A stretch of DNA of 64,000 bases from Candidatus Mycoplasma haematohominis (GTDB lineage: Bacteria > Bacillota_I > Bacilli_A > Mycoplasmatales > Mycoplasmoidaceae): contig NZ_CACTIB010000031.1 in NCBI RefSeq assembly GCF_902712995.1, positions 124,001 to 188,000 on the forward strand, given 5' to 3'. Below are positions 1-10,624 of the stretch, piece by piece; position 1 is the first letter of the stretch, and the number at the start of each line of letters is the position of its first letter. The notes beneath the pieces are model-generated. The model saw nothing but the letters and a program-made list of their open reading frames with translations, ran no database searches and had not been told where the DNA came from. A program made the position numbers and the translations under genes.

Positions 1-221
1 ATAGTTTCTTTGAAGCGGCATATTTCTGTACAAAACCTATGAAAGCAGAAGAATATGTAAGAAATAATTTGAAATCGCAAGTAAGAGAATCAAGTAAATC
101 CAAAGGTTTAACTTGCTCTCTTGAATATGTAGAAGATTACACCTGATATACACATCAACCTGCTCAAGGAAAAGGTTTCTGATGTGGAGTTCAGGTCTTA
201 TATAAGGGCAGAGCTCAATAA
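1..221 (+). CDS. Family II surface protein, 3' end only
   Basis: Reading frame from base 3 gives about 72 C-terminal residues ending in TAA. It aligns closely with the end of the family II protein at 22290..23378: FFEAAYFC, then a K-P-M/I-KAED/EY stretch, TCSLEYVE, a UGA-encoded Trp before YT.QPAQGKGF and the final WCGVQVLY box. The gene starts upstream of the window. It shows that family II genes flank the family I array on both sides. Function unknown; the family has an N-terminal anchor and paired Cys/Trp motifs. Confidence 0.88.
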
Positions 222-354
222 TTCTTAGTATTAGTTTTTAGTAATTAGACAATTTTTCTTTAATTAGTTATTTCTACATAACCGTAAATATTTCTATTAA
301 AAGGTATATTTATATGTATATTGTGGTTCTAATTAAAAGCCTGGAGAAATTATT

Positions 355-432
355 ATGAATTTAATTAAAGTAAAAGCAGGAAGAAGTAAAGATACTCTAA
401 TGTTTTGCTCCCTTCAAGGAAAACAGGAATAA
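355..432 (+). pseudogene. C-terminal scar of a family I gene (25 codons)
   Basis: A 25-codon frame (ATG to TAA) ends in LMFCSLQGKQE. This is the terminal box of intact family I proteins; the genes at 9852..10622 and 16985..17755 end in LRFCSLQGKQ plus one or two residues. Only the last dozen residues match, so this looks like the leftover 3' end of a deleted paralogue whose stop now abuts the next start (TAAATG). It could be translated but would be a tiny peptide. The preceding stretch from base 222 is AT-rich and shows no gene. Confidence 0.6.
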
Positions 433-1218
433 ATGTCAGTAGCCAAAGTTGCATCTGCAGCCGCATTAGCAACAGGAGTTTTAGGCGGAGGAGGTTATTT
501 AATATATGACAACTTAATTGATACTGAAACTAGACTTCTTGCCTATTCATCAGACTTTGAAAAGACATATACAGATGCAAATTCTTTTGGTCGCAAGTAT
601 GGTATATATCTTCTAGATCCTGATAGTTCTAAGAATAAAGACGTATGATCTGCTTTATTTAATAAGTGAAGTAAGGATAAAGAAACTAAAGATAACAATA
701 GATACGAAAACTTTAAGAAAACTAAGATAGATAAATCTTTTGGCGCTGACAATAAAGCTTTAAATCAGGTTTGCAAAAGTTCTTTTAAGGAAGCAAATTT
801 CAATAATAAAGATAAATATGAAGAGAATATTTGAGCTTTCTGTTCAATATTTGAAGCGAAGCCAAAGATGGTTTCTTCAAGCGAAACAACTTATTCAAAT
901 AAGTTCGGCACTAAAGCAGAACACAATGGTAAGTTAGTTTCTGTTAAATCTGAAGATGATACATCCAATAATTCTTTTTGAGACAGAAGGAACAAGGAGT
1001 TTTTTGGAGAGGTTAGATATGGAAATTTAGGTTCAAAAGCATCCAATGAGTCTATTTTTAAAACTTTATATAACAAGAAAGATAGAGGAGCAAATGATAC
1101 TGTTAAGAAGACTTGCGAGATAGCTTATTCAACGACAACAACCTCTCCAAGCAATAAATTTACGGATGCAGATCTTAAATTGTTTTGTTATCTAATTCCA
1201 GAAAAAACTAGTCAATAA
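433..1218 (+). CDS. Family I two-module surface protein (261 aa)
   Basis: Residues about 5-28 form an Ala/Gly-rich hydrophobic anchor without a lipobox Cys, so an N-terminally anchored membrane protein is likely. Two modules follow: Trp72 then Cys114 (ALNQVC) and Cys137 (IWAFC), and FW183 (RN.EFF) then Cys228 (TCEIAY) and Cys252 (LKLFC). UGA codons at the first three Trp sites are conserved as Trp in paralogues. The start lies directly on the preceding TAA (TAAATG), so translation probably couples to upstream readthrough. No catalytic motif is visible. Function unknown; an antigenic role is inferred from family expansion. Confidence 0.88.
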
Positions 1219-1222
1219 GAAT

Positions 1223-2020
1223 ATGGCTATAGCTAAACCTGCAATTGCTGCCGGAGCAGTTATTGCTGCATTAATTGGAACAGGTTTCGGGGTTGGTAGT
1301 TATTTCTATGTCCCTGATATGCCAACTTATATTACTGTTTCTCAATTGAATGGAAGCTTAGCTTCTACTTATACAACTAACACAATTGGAAATGTACAGC
1401 AGAAATACTTTGTTGATCCTAATGATTCAAGTAATAAACAATGATGAGAATGAACTTTTAAATATATTTTCTTCTGATCTTCAAAAGATCAATTAAGTAC
1501 GGAGTTCTCTAAAGTTACTGAAGCTTATTCTTCCAATACAGAAACAAGTGATAAGCATTTGAATAAGGTTTGTGAGACAGCTCTAAAGAAAGAAAAAACA
1601 CATTTTTCAAGTAATAATTCTAAATATGAAAATGATATGTGGAATTATTGTTCTGTATTTATAGTTAAACCAGTAACAATTGAAAATTCTAAGAAGAAAG
1701 AGAAGTATGAAGCAAATACATTTGGAGTAGAAAAAACTCACAATTTCATTTCTACTCAAGATTTAAGGAACGAATTTTTCTGAAGGGCAAGAAACGAAGA
1801 GTTTTTCTCAGAAAGCGGAGACAAATCAGGCAACACAGCTACAGCAAATTCTTTCTTCAAAAAATTTTATGATGACAATAAGAACAAACCAGATAACAGA
1901 TCTAATATAAAAGATCAGTGCGAAGCTGCTTATAAAAAGAGTTCTAGTTCTACAGGAAATAATGATTTAAATTTAGCAAATGTTAAGCAGTATTGTTCGT
2001 TTGATGTAATTCCTGCTTAG
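1223..2020 (+). CDS. Family I two-module surface protein (265 aa)
   Basis: Starts four bases after the previous stop. N-terminal anchor runs about residues 5-27 (Ala/Gly rich), followed by a VDPNDSSNKQ spacer and the UGA-UGA (WW) that opens module 1. Module 1 holds LNKVCETALK and MWNYCS, where the Trp is TGG rather than UGA. Module 2 holds FW.RARNEEFF, CEAAYK and QYCSF. The C-terminus (FDVIPA) departs from the usual FCSLKGK ending. Last plus-strand gene before the minus-strand pair at 2035..3396, with which it converges. Function unknown. Confidence 0.88.
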
Positions 2021-2034
2021 ATAAAAAATTTCTT

Positions 2035-2736
2035 TTATTTGGCTTTAGATACAGATCGATATGATAAATAACTTCTGGTCATATCTTTTCATTCTCCTTT
2101 AGCTTCCTTGTCTTTTATTTTTTCTGCATAAGGTCAATTTTTATCTATATCAGTGCTGCTTCCATTATTTGAACACCCAACTCAAGCGTCTCTGAAATAT
2201 TTCACAATTTCTTCCTCGCTCACATTACCTAAATACTCTCTAACTTTATCTTTTCAGTAATTTTTATCTGTTTCTTTTTCGAGCACAAACTCAGATACTT
2301 TCTTGCACTCTTGATAAAAATTATTCATAAACTCCATCTCTTTTTTTTCTTTCGTTTTTTTTATTTTTTCGTCCATTTGATCTTTTCACTTTGTTAAATG
2401 AGAATTGTTATCCCATACTTTCTCTGTCTGTTCAGTAATGATCAAGCCACGAAATCTTTCTCCCCTTATTTTGTGACTGTTAGATCAAAAGGTTGCAAAT
2501 CTATCTTCTCAATCATTTTTTTCTTCCTCGCTCAATTCATAGTATGTAGCTGCTTTTGTTGACTTTACTTTTCCTTTAAAAGCGTCTTCAAACTTGAAAC
2601 CGACTCTATTTCAATCATTAGGATCACTTGTTGTCATGAAATCATCTCAAAATCTCCCTTTTATTCCGTAAGTAGTAGCTGAACCTATCACTAAAGCAAC
2701 TGCACCACCACCTAATTTGAAACCTAAATTACTCAT
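2035..2736 (-). CDS. Family IV anchored protein (233 aa)
   Basis: Read with UGA as Trp from ATG at 2736. A glycine-rich hydrophobic start (GFKLGGGAVALVIGS) suggests a membrane anchor. The rest is charged and largely helical, with a Lys/Glu-rich stretch near residues 115-130, then FYQECKKVSEF, a W.D.V.EYL segment and a DAWVGCS box followed by a WPYAEKI motif. The same order occurs in the genes at 28184..28789 and 62902..63567, defining family IV. The AWVGC box resembles the W-x-Y-C box of families I and III. Lies downstream of 2884..3396 on the same strand. Function unknown. Confidence 0.82.
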
Positions 2737-2883
2737 TCTTTATTTTTGGAAGTATCTTTTAAGAAATTAATAACACTTCTTTTTACTTATATCTTTAGCT
2801 AGATATTGCTCTTCCTTAGCCGTATTAGATAAACAAGATGATGGTTATTATTCTCTAAAAAATATCAATTAAATGAAAGAAAA

Positions 2884-3396
2884 TTAGGCGGGGTTTGTAC
2901 ACAATTCTTTAAATGTTTCTAAGTCTTCTTTAATTTTTCCATCAGTTTGTACATCTTTGTAAATACCTGAAGTTTCTTCTAGTTTTATTGTTTCATCTCT
3001 AGCTTTAATTTCACATCATTGTTTAACGAAATCAGCTCATTCTTCCGATTCTTTTTCTCTATTGGGTTGAGCTTTATTTATCTGTTTTTTTTCAAGTGTG
3101 CTTTCTGGTAGACTTTTCTTCATATGATCAAATTTTTGAACTATTATATTTTTGTATTGAGCGCCTTGTGAATGTAGTTTGAAATTATTCAATTGTTTCT
3201 TTATTTCTCCTTTATTGTTCCCTATATATGTTCTTTTGTTTTGAGTGGTTCATCTATGAAGAGCAGCATAGGGTTTTTCCGCATCGGTTTTTTCATCTTT
3301 TGAATTAAGCGATCTTTGCTGAAAAACTATAGCTGTTACTACACTTCCGACTAAAGTAACACCTCCTAAACTGTAGCGTACTATGTTTCAATCCAT
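2884..3396 (-). CDS. Small anchored protein of unknown function (170 aa)
   Basis: ATG at 3396, TAA at 2884, four UGA codons read as Trp. One N-terminal hydrophobic segment (SLGGVTLVGSVVTAIVF, residues about 9-25), then a Lys/Gln-rich body with a helical central part. Cys residues sit in QWCEIKARDE and near the end (ELCTNPA). I see no close relative elsewhere in the window, although the spacing of the two Cys-bearing segments vaguely recalls the other families. It precedes the family IV gene at 2035..2736 and is probably cotranscribed with it. It diverges from the family I gene at 3690. Confidence 0.75.
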
Positions 3397-3452
3397 ATTT
3401 GTATTTTGAGTTGTGCCATCAAATAAATGAACTGTTAAAGATTCGATTAATA

Positions 3453-3471
3453 ATTGAAGTTAAGCTTCAAT
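3453..3471. other. Perfect 7-bp inverted repeat with T tract
   Basis: ATTGAAG and CTTCAAT are separated by TTAAG, and the right arm runs into T5 on the plus strand. It lies in the 293-base divergent spacer between the minus gene starting at 3396 and the plus gene starting at 3690. It could be a short stem-loop, an operator, or a relic terminator of a lost plus-strand gene. The rest of the spacer is AT-rich and carries no ORF. I cannot name a regulator. Confidence 0.3.
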
Positions 3472-3689
3472 TTTTAATGAGAATTAGAGTCTGTTTTTGA
3501 ATATATTTATTTAAAAAAGTAGCATTTAATCTTTTGAAAGTTGAATTGTTTTTCAAATTTAGATAATTATTTTTTGTCTTACGAAATTGTGATTAATAAA
3601 TAAACTAATCACACAACAAAGTCAAAATATAACAAATATAAATTAGGCTTTTTTAGAATTGGTTTATTTAGAAAATTTCAGGAAAAAAT

Positions 3690-4457
3690 ATGAGTGCAGC
3701 AATTAAGGGAGCAGTGGCATTAGGCGCTACAGCTGTAGTAGTAGGAGGAACTGGTGTTGGTGCTAAGTTTTTACTTGATGCTCAGGAACCTAATTGTGTG
3801 AGGTTGAAAACACCTCAAAGCGGGAAGTATGGCGAGGATTACAAAAGATATTTTGCTGACGATACTGATTCAAGTAATGACAAATGATGAAACTGAGTAT
3901 TTAAGAATAGATATGAGAAAGATAAGCAAGATACTGCTGCAAACAAGCATGCTGCATTAACTAAATTTCTAAATTTAACTAGTGGTTCTGGTTCAGCAAG
4001 TTCTTTAAAGAAAGTATGTGGGGATGCTTATAAAGAAGGTTCAGACACTTCAAGTAAAGTGGTAGGTAAAAGTCAAGTTAATGGAGCTACAGATAAATAT
4101 TCAGAAGAAGATGTATGAAGATATTGTTCTATATTTGGAAATAAGCCTAAGACATTACAGGAAGTAAACTCTTCGGATGCAGGGAATAGCAATGAATTTG
4201 CAAAAACTAAAAAGGAAAAACTTATAGACATTTCATATAAAGGAAATGAGAAATTATGAGAAGAACAAAATAGACATTTCTTTGGGCTTAAACAAGAGGA
4301 TTTGAATGGAGTAAAAACTTTATTTACAAATTTGTTTAAGAATAGAAATGGCACAGTAAAAGACACTTGCGCTATAGGATATACAAAAACAACAAGCGAC
4401 GATAGTGAAGTTGTAGAAGCTGACTTGCTTAAGTTTTGCTCTTTAAAGGGTAAATAA
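3690..4457 (+). CDS. Family I two-module surface protein (255 aa)
   Basis: Anchor of Ala/Val/Gly residues (about 5-28) ending in GAKFLLDAQEP. Module 1: UGA-encoded WW-type site (KWWNWVF), SLKKVCGDAY and VWRYCSIFGNKPKTL. Module 2: LWEEQN.HFFG, TCAIGY and LLKFCSLKGK. A close paralogue, nearly identical in the first 30 residues, is at 13953..14732. There too the next reading frame begins three bases after the stop, so gene pair 3690/4460 and pair 13953/14735 descend from one duplication. The spacer upstream probably carries the promoter for this gene run. Function unknown. Confidence 0.9.
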
Positions 4458-4459
4458 TT

Positions 4460-5206
4460 ATGACCTCTTTACAGACAGCTGGTGTTGTTGGAGCTGGAGT
4501 AGTATTAGCGGCAAGTGGCGGATATGGAATAAGTACTTTGTTCTCTGACGGGGAGCCAGACTGAAAACCATTTGAATCAACTTCTTTAACAGGACAGTAT
4601 GCTGAAAAAACAAAAGCTTATTTTGTAGGGGAAAATAGCGATGCTTGGTGGAATTGATCTTATGAAAATAGATTAAAGAAAGATAAAAATGAAAGTGAGA
4701 CTGTTCATTATGGTTTTGCTGGTGTATTAAACGGGAATGCTTTAAAAGGTGAGTGCAAAAAAGCTTATGCAACTACGAAAGGAGATGTCAAAAGCACTAA
4801 AGAGACAAATAAATATCTAGAGTCAGAGGTTTGGAGATACTGCTCTTCATTGGAAACTAAGCCCAAAACAATAAGCGAAGCAAAAGAGACAACTTACAAT
4901 TCAGTGTCTGGTTCTTTCGGAAATAAGAAAAAACAAGAGCTAATTTCAGTTAAAGGAAATGATCTATTTTGAAAATTAAGAAATCAAGAATTTTTTGGAG
5001 GAGGAATCTATGGGCCTTCTAAAGCGGGAACCATAGACGCAACAAAAGATTCTCTCTTTAAAAATTTTTTAGATAATGGGCAAGGAAAGAAAATCAAGGA
5101 TATATGCGAAAAAGCTTACTTAATGGAAGAAAGTCAAGATTCTTTATCTGAAAAAGCTCAAGAAGCGACAGTAGTTAAGTTTTGTTCTCTGGAAGGGTTA
5201 GGATAA
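4460..5206 (+). CDS. Family I two-module surface protein (248 aa)
   Basis: Starts two bases after the previous TAA. Anchor residues about 6-30 (AGVVGAGVVLAASGGYG). Distinct spacer AYFVGENSDAWW.WSY, then ECKKAY and VWRYCS; that Trp is TGG, whereas several paralogues use UGA. Module 2: FWKLRNQEFFGG, ICEKAY, VKFCSLEGLG. Closest intact relative is 19385..20146, which shares the YFVGENSDAW segment. A third copy survives only as a scar at 14735..14786. Function unknown. Confidence 0.9.
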
Positions 5207-5227
5207 TATTCTTTTCTTTAGATAAAG

Positions 5228-5722
5228 ATGAGTTCTCCTCTTTTAATTACAACTTTGGCTTTTTTTGTGGTCGGAGGCGGCGGAACTATGATTGCTTATT
5301 TTGCAGGAGCTTTTGATACTTCAAGCGTTAGGACAGATGGCAAGTATTTCAATTTTCATGAATATGTAATGTACGGAGGAAAATTTAATTACATAGGAAA
5401 TAAAAAGAAACCGCCAACAGTAGATGATGTGAAAAAACTTTTGAATGATCCAAGTAAAGGGGGAAATTATCTTAGGTTTTTGGACGAAAATATTAGGAGA
5501 ATGGATTTTCCAGTTGCTTACGGCTTTGTTTCAAAGCCTCGAGTATATGAAGCGAAAACAGATACTAATGCTTTTAATGCAACAGCTGAATATGTAAACA
5601 GATGATGCAATTGAACAAAAGATTACCCTTTATTACCAATAAAAATGCAATTTACAGATGAACAGTTAAAGAAAATTCCTTTTTGGGATACATTTGAAAA
5701 CGCTTGTTTAGAGGCTATCTAG
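5228..5722 (+). CDS. Short family I-like protein, single module (164 aa)
   Basis: N-terminal hydrophobic segment with a Gly cluster (VVGGGGTMIAYFAGAF, about residues 12-30), shared in style with the short proteins at 9385..9843 and 16529..16978. The body lacks the two-module layout. A single UGA-encoded RWC motif is followed about 38 residues later by FENAC near the C-terminus. The segment from residue 36 to 110 is rich in Lys/Asn/Tyr. Sits between full-length family I genes, in the same direction. Function unknown. Confidence 0.85.
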
Positions 5723-5734
5723 ATTGTAGTTACT

Positions 5735-6535
5735 ATGGATCCAATTAAGTTATTTATTGGAGTAGGCGCAGGAGCTTTATTAATTGGAGGAACAACTTAT
5801 GTTGTTTATATCTCTGTCAATGTTATGCCGGAATGCGATGTTTTGTCTTCTATTTCAGGCTTTGGAACTACTGATAAATATGAAAATGGTAAGTATGGTT
5901 ATTCATATGGGGATTATTTAGTTGATCCTAATAAATTGACTGAATCAAAAAATAAAGATTGATGAGAATGATCATATAAATCATTGAAGAGTCATAAACC
6001 TGATACTTTAAGCGCAAAATTTAGAGCAGTTGAAGTAGCTTACCAAGCGGAAGACTCTAGCCCTGAAAAAGCTTTAAATAAGGTTTGTGATGCCGCTTTT
6101 AAAAGCGATAAAGTAAATGTAGTAAAGACAATTTCAGAACCTGCAATAGACAAATATAAAGAAGAAGATGTTTGAAAATTTTGTTCTATATCTCCAAATA
6201 GACAAAAACCTGTTTCTCTGTCAGATTCAAAGGATAATTCTGAGAAAAGTTTAGTTACCGATAGTTCTAAAGAAACATGAGGAAAGCAACATAAAGACGG
6301 TTTAATTTCTGTCGATACTTTGTCTAATCAGTGGTTTTGAGATCTAAAAGAAAGGAAATTTAAAGACGAACAGGACGAAGCAAATTCACAAAACGTTTTT
6401 AAAAATAGAAAAAAGAATAATAAGACAGTTAAAGAAACTTGTTCAGATGCCTATAGAGAGTCGTTCACAGAAAAAACAAAGGTAACCGAAACTGATTTAA
6501 AAAAATATTGTTTTTTGGAAAAACAATCTAGTTAA
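5735..6535 (+). CDS. Family I two-module surface protein (266 aa)
   Basis: Begins ATGGATCCA, a start context repeated at 6535, 12367 and 20146. Anchor residues about 5-30 (LFIGVGAGALLIGGT), followed by an extra Cys in MPECDVLS. Module 1: WWEWSY, ALNKVCDAAF, VWKFCSIS. Module 2: FWDLKER.F, TCSDAY, LKKYCFLEKQ. The YGDYLVDPNKLT spacer matches that of 11492..12367 and the 17758 subgroup. The stop overlaps the next start by one base (TAATG). Function unknown. Confidence 0.89.
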
Positions 6536-7358
6536 TGGATCCAATAAAAGGAGCAGCCGCTGTAGGAGTTGGGAGTGTAATAATAGGAGGAGGTTATCTT
6601 GGTTATGAACATCTTTCAGTTAGTTACACCACAATAGATAAATCTGGCAATAAGACTAATTACGCCAGCGGTTTAGCAAAAGATGATTTAGATAAATTTG
6701 TTGATCCTCTGTTAGATAGTAATAAGAAGTGATGAGAGAAGGTGTACGAAGTTTTGAAGCATGATAAGTCAAGTAAACCAGAAACAATAAGTTCGCAATT
6801 TAATAAAGTAACACACGGCTTTCAAAAAGATGGAACAAGCACAACACACTTAAATAAAGTTTGCGAAACCGCTATTAAGACAACAACAATTAACTCTAAA
6901 TATCTAAAAAATGTTTGAACTTATTGTTCTATTCAGCCAAATTTAGCTGAGAGAAAAGGAAACGAGCCTGAAGTTAAGAAGACTTTAAAGACTAAATCAG
7001 ATTCTTCTATTGCGTCTGGGCAATTGGGATCAGTTGAGAACAATAAGGGTAAGTTAGTTTCAAAAGACGAAGAAAATCAAGAATGATGGAATTGAGTTTA
7101 TGAAAATAGATTGAAACCGATTAAAGAGAGCGATAGTGAAAAGAAACCTTACATAGTAGTTTCATCACAGTAGATGCAGGATATCACGCTTCAAATATCA
7201 CAGCATTAAATAAAGTTTGTGAATCTAAATATAAAGAAACAAAAGATAAATTTCCAGATAGTTCAACAGCAAGTAGTGATGACAAACACAAACTTAAAAA
7301 AGATGTAGAAAGGTTTTGTACTATCGGAGGAGAAGGAGTTCTAGAAATACCCGAGTAA
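6535..7358 (+). pseudogene. Family I gene broken by a frameshift
   Basis: The first frame runs from ATG 6535 to a TAG at 7171, giving 212 residues: anchor, WW, LNKVCETAI, WTYCSI, then a second WWNW.Y module start. Near 7139..7150 the frame slips. The remaining homology to 8554..9381 continues one frame over (TLHSSF, ALNKVCESKY, VERFCTIGGEG) to TAA at 7356. The paralogue reads AAGAAAACAACTTTACAT where this copy has AAGAAACCTTACAT, consistent with a small deletion. The N-terminal half could still be made, lacking the last Cys pair. A read error cannot be excluded. Confidence 0.75.
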
Positions 7359-7504
7359 AATCATTTATTTTTTTCAGTTACTTTTGCACAAACTGCATTT
7401 TTTAACTGTTAGATAAAAACGGTTAATCTACTTTTTTGTGATAGGCGGAATAACGAGTCAAATTAGGAATTGCTGTTGGAGTTTTATTTTTTGTTTATTG
7501 AAAA

Positions 7505-8281
7505 TTAATTACCGGCATGATTTTTCCCTTTTAAAGAGCAGACTTTTAGAGTGTCTTGTTCCGTTCCCGTACTTTGATATTTACTTTCGCAAACTTCTTT
7601 AAGAGCCTTTACTGTTTTTTCTTTTAAGGTTTTGAACGGTGATGAATTTTCACTTAAATTTATCTTTCCTGCAAAGAAAGCTTTAGCCTGTATTTCCCAG
7701 AATAAGTTATTTTTCCCGTCTTTGGTTGAAATTAGAGACTCTTTTTTTGTTCCTCCAAATTTAGCAACGTCAGTACCATCTGTTTTGTATTTCTTGTATT
7801 CATCTTGTTCAGAAGATTCAACAGTAATTGGCATTGAACCTTCTATAGAGCAAAAGGATCATATGTTTTGTTCGTACTTTTTCTTATTTTCTTTGTCGCT
7901 TGATGTGTCTCCTGGAATATGTATTTCACTTGTAGCTTTTCCATACGCAGTTCTACAAACTTCTTTTAGTTTTTCAATGTTATTTATGACGTTCTTTTTG
8001 AATTCATCACTTAGAAGTTCATCTTCGTTTGTTTTTCCATTATTTTGCAAAGTCCCAATAGACTCTATGTGTTCAAATCTAGTTTGTCATCAAATGTCAT
8101 TTTCATTTCCCGTTGCATCCATGAAATGTAGTTGGAAATCATCACCAAATTTTCCTGCGATCGCTTCCTTTATAGAAACCTTTGGTGCTGGCTCATCAAA
8201 TAAAGTAAAAATGTAGTAACCCCCTCCACCTCCAATAGCGACCAAACTCCCTCCTATAACTATTGCTTTTATAAGAGCCAT
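7505..8281 (-). CDS. Family I two-module surface protein, inverted (258 aa)
   Basis: The only full family I member on the minus strand. Anchor of about residues 3-28 (VIGGSLVAIGGGGGYYIF); then the KFGDDFQLHFMDA spacer, shared with 9852 and 16985. UGA-UGA gives WW before QTRFEH. Module 1: LKEVCRTAYG and IWSFCSIEG. Module 2: LFWEIQAKAFF, ALKEVCESKY and LKVCSLKGK. It sits inverted between two near-identical plus-strand paralogues (6535 and 8554), suggesting an inversion or insertion. The 272-base spacer to 8554 presumably holds divergent promoters; I see no other gene there. Confidence 0.88.
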
Positions 8282-8553
8282 TAGTGTTTTTATTTATCCT
8301 TTCAAATATAACTTTTCTAATTTGAAGTTTTCATTTAAATGACTTTAATTAGATAGAAAGTCTTTTTTACATCGAAATTGTAGTCTAGCAATTGGCTGCT
8401 TATTTTTTTGTAGTTTTTCTAAGTATTTGCAATTTATTCTTAAAATTTCGCAGGCAAAACGACCCTTCTTTATATAATTCATGTGTTATTTTTATATTTA
8501 AGGCTATTTCAACTAAAAACTAGCACATTCATATTTATTAAGTTAGAACACTA

Positions 8554-9381
8554 ATGACCCCTGCTAAAGGAGCTGCAGCTATTGGCGCAGGGAGTGTATT
8601 AATTGGAGGAGGTTATCTTGGTTATGAACATCTTTCAGTTAGTTGCACAACAATAGATAAATCCGGCAATAAGGCTAATTACTCTAACGGTATAGCAAAA
8701 GAAGACTTAGATAAATTTGTTGATCCTTTGTTGGATAGCAACAAGAAATGATGAGAGAAGGCGTATTTATTTTTGAAACGTGATAAAGAAAGTAAATCAG
8801 AAACAATAAGTTCCCAATTTAATGCAGTAACACATGGCTTTCAAAAAGATGAAGCTAGCTCAACACACTTAAATAAAGTATGCGAAACTGCTATTAAGAC
8901 AACAACAATTAACTCTAAATATCTAAAAAATGTTTGAACATATTGTTCTATTGAGCCAGTTTTGGCTTCGAAAAAAGGAAACGAGCCTGAAGTTAAGAAG
9001 ACTTTGAAAACACAAGAAAACCCTACATTTACTTCAGGACAGTTAGGATTTGTTAATGAAAATAAGGATCAATTAGCTTCAGCAGATCAAGCAAATGAAG
9101 AGTGATGAAATTGGGTTTATGAAAATAGATTGAAACCGATTAAAGAAGATGAAACTAAGAAAACAACTTTACATAGCGATTTTAGTGGGTCAACTGTAGG
9201 ATATGACGACACAACAACTACAGCACTAAATAAAGTCTGTGAGGCTAAATATAAAGAAACAAAAGATAAATTTCCAAGCAGTGCAAGCGATGCTGATGAA
9301 CAAAAAAACAAACTTAAAAAGAATGTCGAAAGCTTTTGTGTTAGGGGAGGACAAGGAAATTTAACAATACCAACTAATTAA
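8554..9381 (+). CDS. Family I surface protein (275 aa)
   Basis: Anchor about residues 5-27 (GAAAIGAGSVLIGGGYLGY) and a SVSCTTID spacer, highly similar at DNA level to 6535. Module 1: KKWWEK.Y, LNKVCETAI, WTYCSIEP. Module 2 opens with a second WW.WVYENRL and closes with ALNKVCEAKY and VESFCV. Unlike most members, both modules use the WW.WVYENRL and LNKVC style rather than the FW.RN.EFF style, so this subgroup (6535, 8554, 15707, 20146) looks like a direct module duplication. Head of a four-gene block copied at 15707..18606. Function unknown. Confidence 0.9.
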
Positions 9382-9384
9382 ATA

Positions 9385-9843
9385 ATGTCCACTCAAGCAA
9401 TAGCTGGAGCAGCTGCCGGGGCGGCATTGTTAGGCGGAGGAGGAACTTTAGCTGCTTATGCTACAGGGGCTTTTAATAAAGACGATTATTTCAATAAAGC
9501 AAAAAGGGAATTAACAGATAAAGAATATATTGCAGATCAGGAAGACAATATGAAGAAATGATTAATTCAAAAAGATAAAGGAAATGATTACAAAAAGAAC
9601 TTAAAAGACAATATAAGCAATATGACAGGAGTAGTTGGTTCTACTGCTCCAGAAAGTACTAAAGTAGATAAGTTACAAGGCGATACTCCACCAACAGAAC
9701 AAGAAGCAAAAGAAATTTATGATTATACAAAAGCATGATGTGAATCCAAAAAGAATGCTGTTTACAATGATGCAGATGGTCAAAATAAGCAGGAGTTTGA
9801 AAGATTTAAAAAAGTTTGTTTTGTGACTAAAATAGCGGTTTAA
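9385..9843 (+). CDS. Short single-module family I-like protein (152 aa)
   Basis: Anchor with a Gly cluster (AAAGAALLGGGGTLAAYATGAF-like, residues about 6-30). Charged helical body, then UGA-encoded AWC and, near the end, FKKVCFVTK. Close paralogue at 16529..16978 (149 aa), more distant at 5228..5722. It occupies the second place in the duplicated four-gene block. A similar WC...FKKLCF end appears in the orphan at 58395..58901. Function unknown. Confidence 0.88.
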
Positions 9844-9851
9844 TAATTTTT

Positions 9852-10622
9852 GTGTCTATTCCAGTAAAAGCAGCTGCAGGTGGCAGTGTTTTGGCTTTAG
9901 CAGCAGTTGGAGGTTATGGAGTGAGTACTTTGTTTGGGAAAGAGCCAATACATATACAAACAATTACTTCAGGAAAGTTTGGAGAAGATTTTCAATTTCA
10001 TTTCATGGATGCCTCTGATGATAAGAATGATTCTTGATGAAAAGAAAGATTTAAAAAGCATAAATCTGGAAAAGATAGTGAATTTAGCACTGAATTTAAA
10101 CAGAAAACTGTTAATAGTTTTGAAAGGCCTAAAGAGGCTTGCAGTGATGCGTATACAAAAAAAACTACAAAGAATGATATGCATCCCGATTCAGAAAATG
10201 CAGACAAAAAGAAATATGAAAAAGATGTTTGAACTTTCTGTTCTATTGATGGAAAGAAACCTAAAACTGTAAGAGAAGCGGGAGAAGACGGAAAAACTGA
10301 GTATTCTGGCAAATCTGGAAAAACAAAAGAAAATGACTTAATTTCTGTCCATAGTGAAGAAAACCAAGGTTTCTGGGAAAGACAAGCAAGAGCTTTTTAT
10401 AAAAGAAAAGGCGAAGACGGAAAAACGGAAATTGAAGGAATAGGACAAGAAGCAAAAGATGGCGATTTGGGTTTCAAGACACTCTATGATAAGCAGGAAA
10501 AGGATAGAACAGTCGATTCTCTAAAGGTAGCATGTGAAACAAGGTATAAAGAAAGTTTTGACAACACAAAAGACAAAGAAACTTTAAGATTTTGTTCTTT
10601 GCAAGGTAAACAAGAAAGTTAA
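9852..10622 (+). CDS. Family I two-module surface protein, GTG start (256 aa)
   Basis: The start is GTG: the paralogue at 16985 begins ATG-TCT-TTA-CCA at the aligned position, and no ATG lies upstream in frame. Anchor about residues 5-26 (AAAGGSVLALAAVGGYG). Spacer KFGEDFQFHFMDAS, UGA-UGA (WW), ACSDAY, VWTFCSIDGKKPKTV; module 2 has FWERQARAFYKR, ACETRY and LRFCSLQGKQE. Third gene of the duplicated block. Function unknown. Confidence 0.88.
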
Positions 10623-10624
10623 AG

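Noticed and set aside
7632..8216. 194-aa plus-strand ORF
   Set aside because: Antisense of the minus-strand family I gene 7505..8281, which has the family motifs and anchor.
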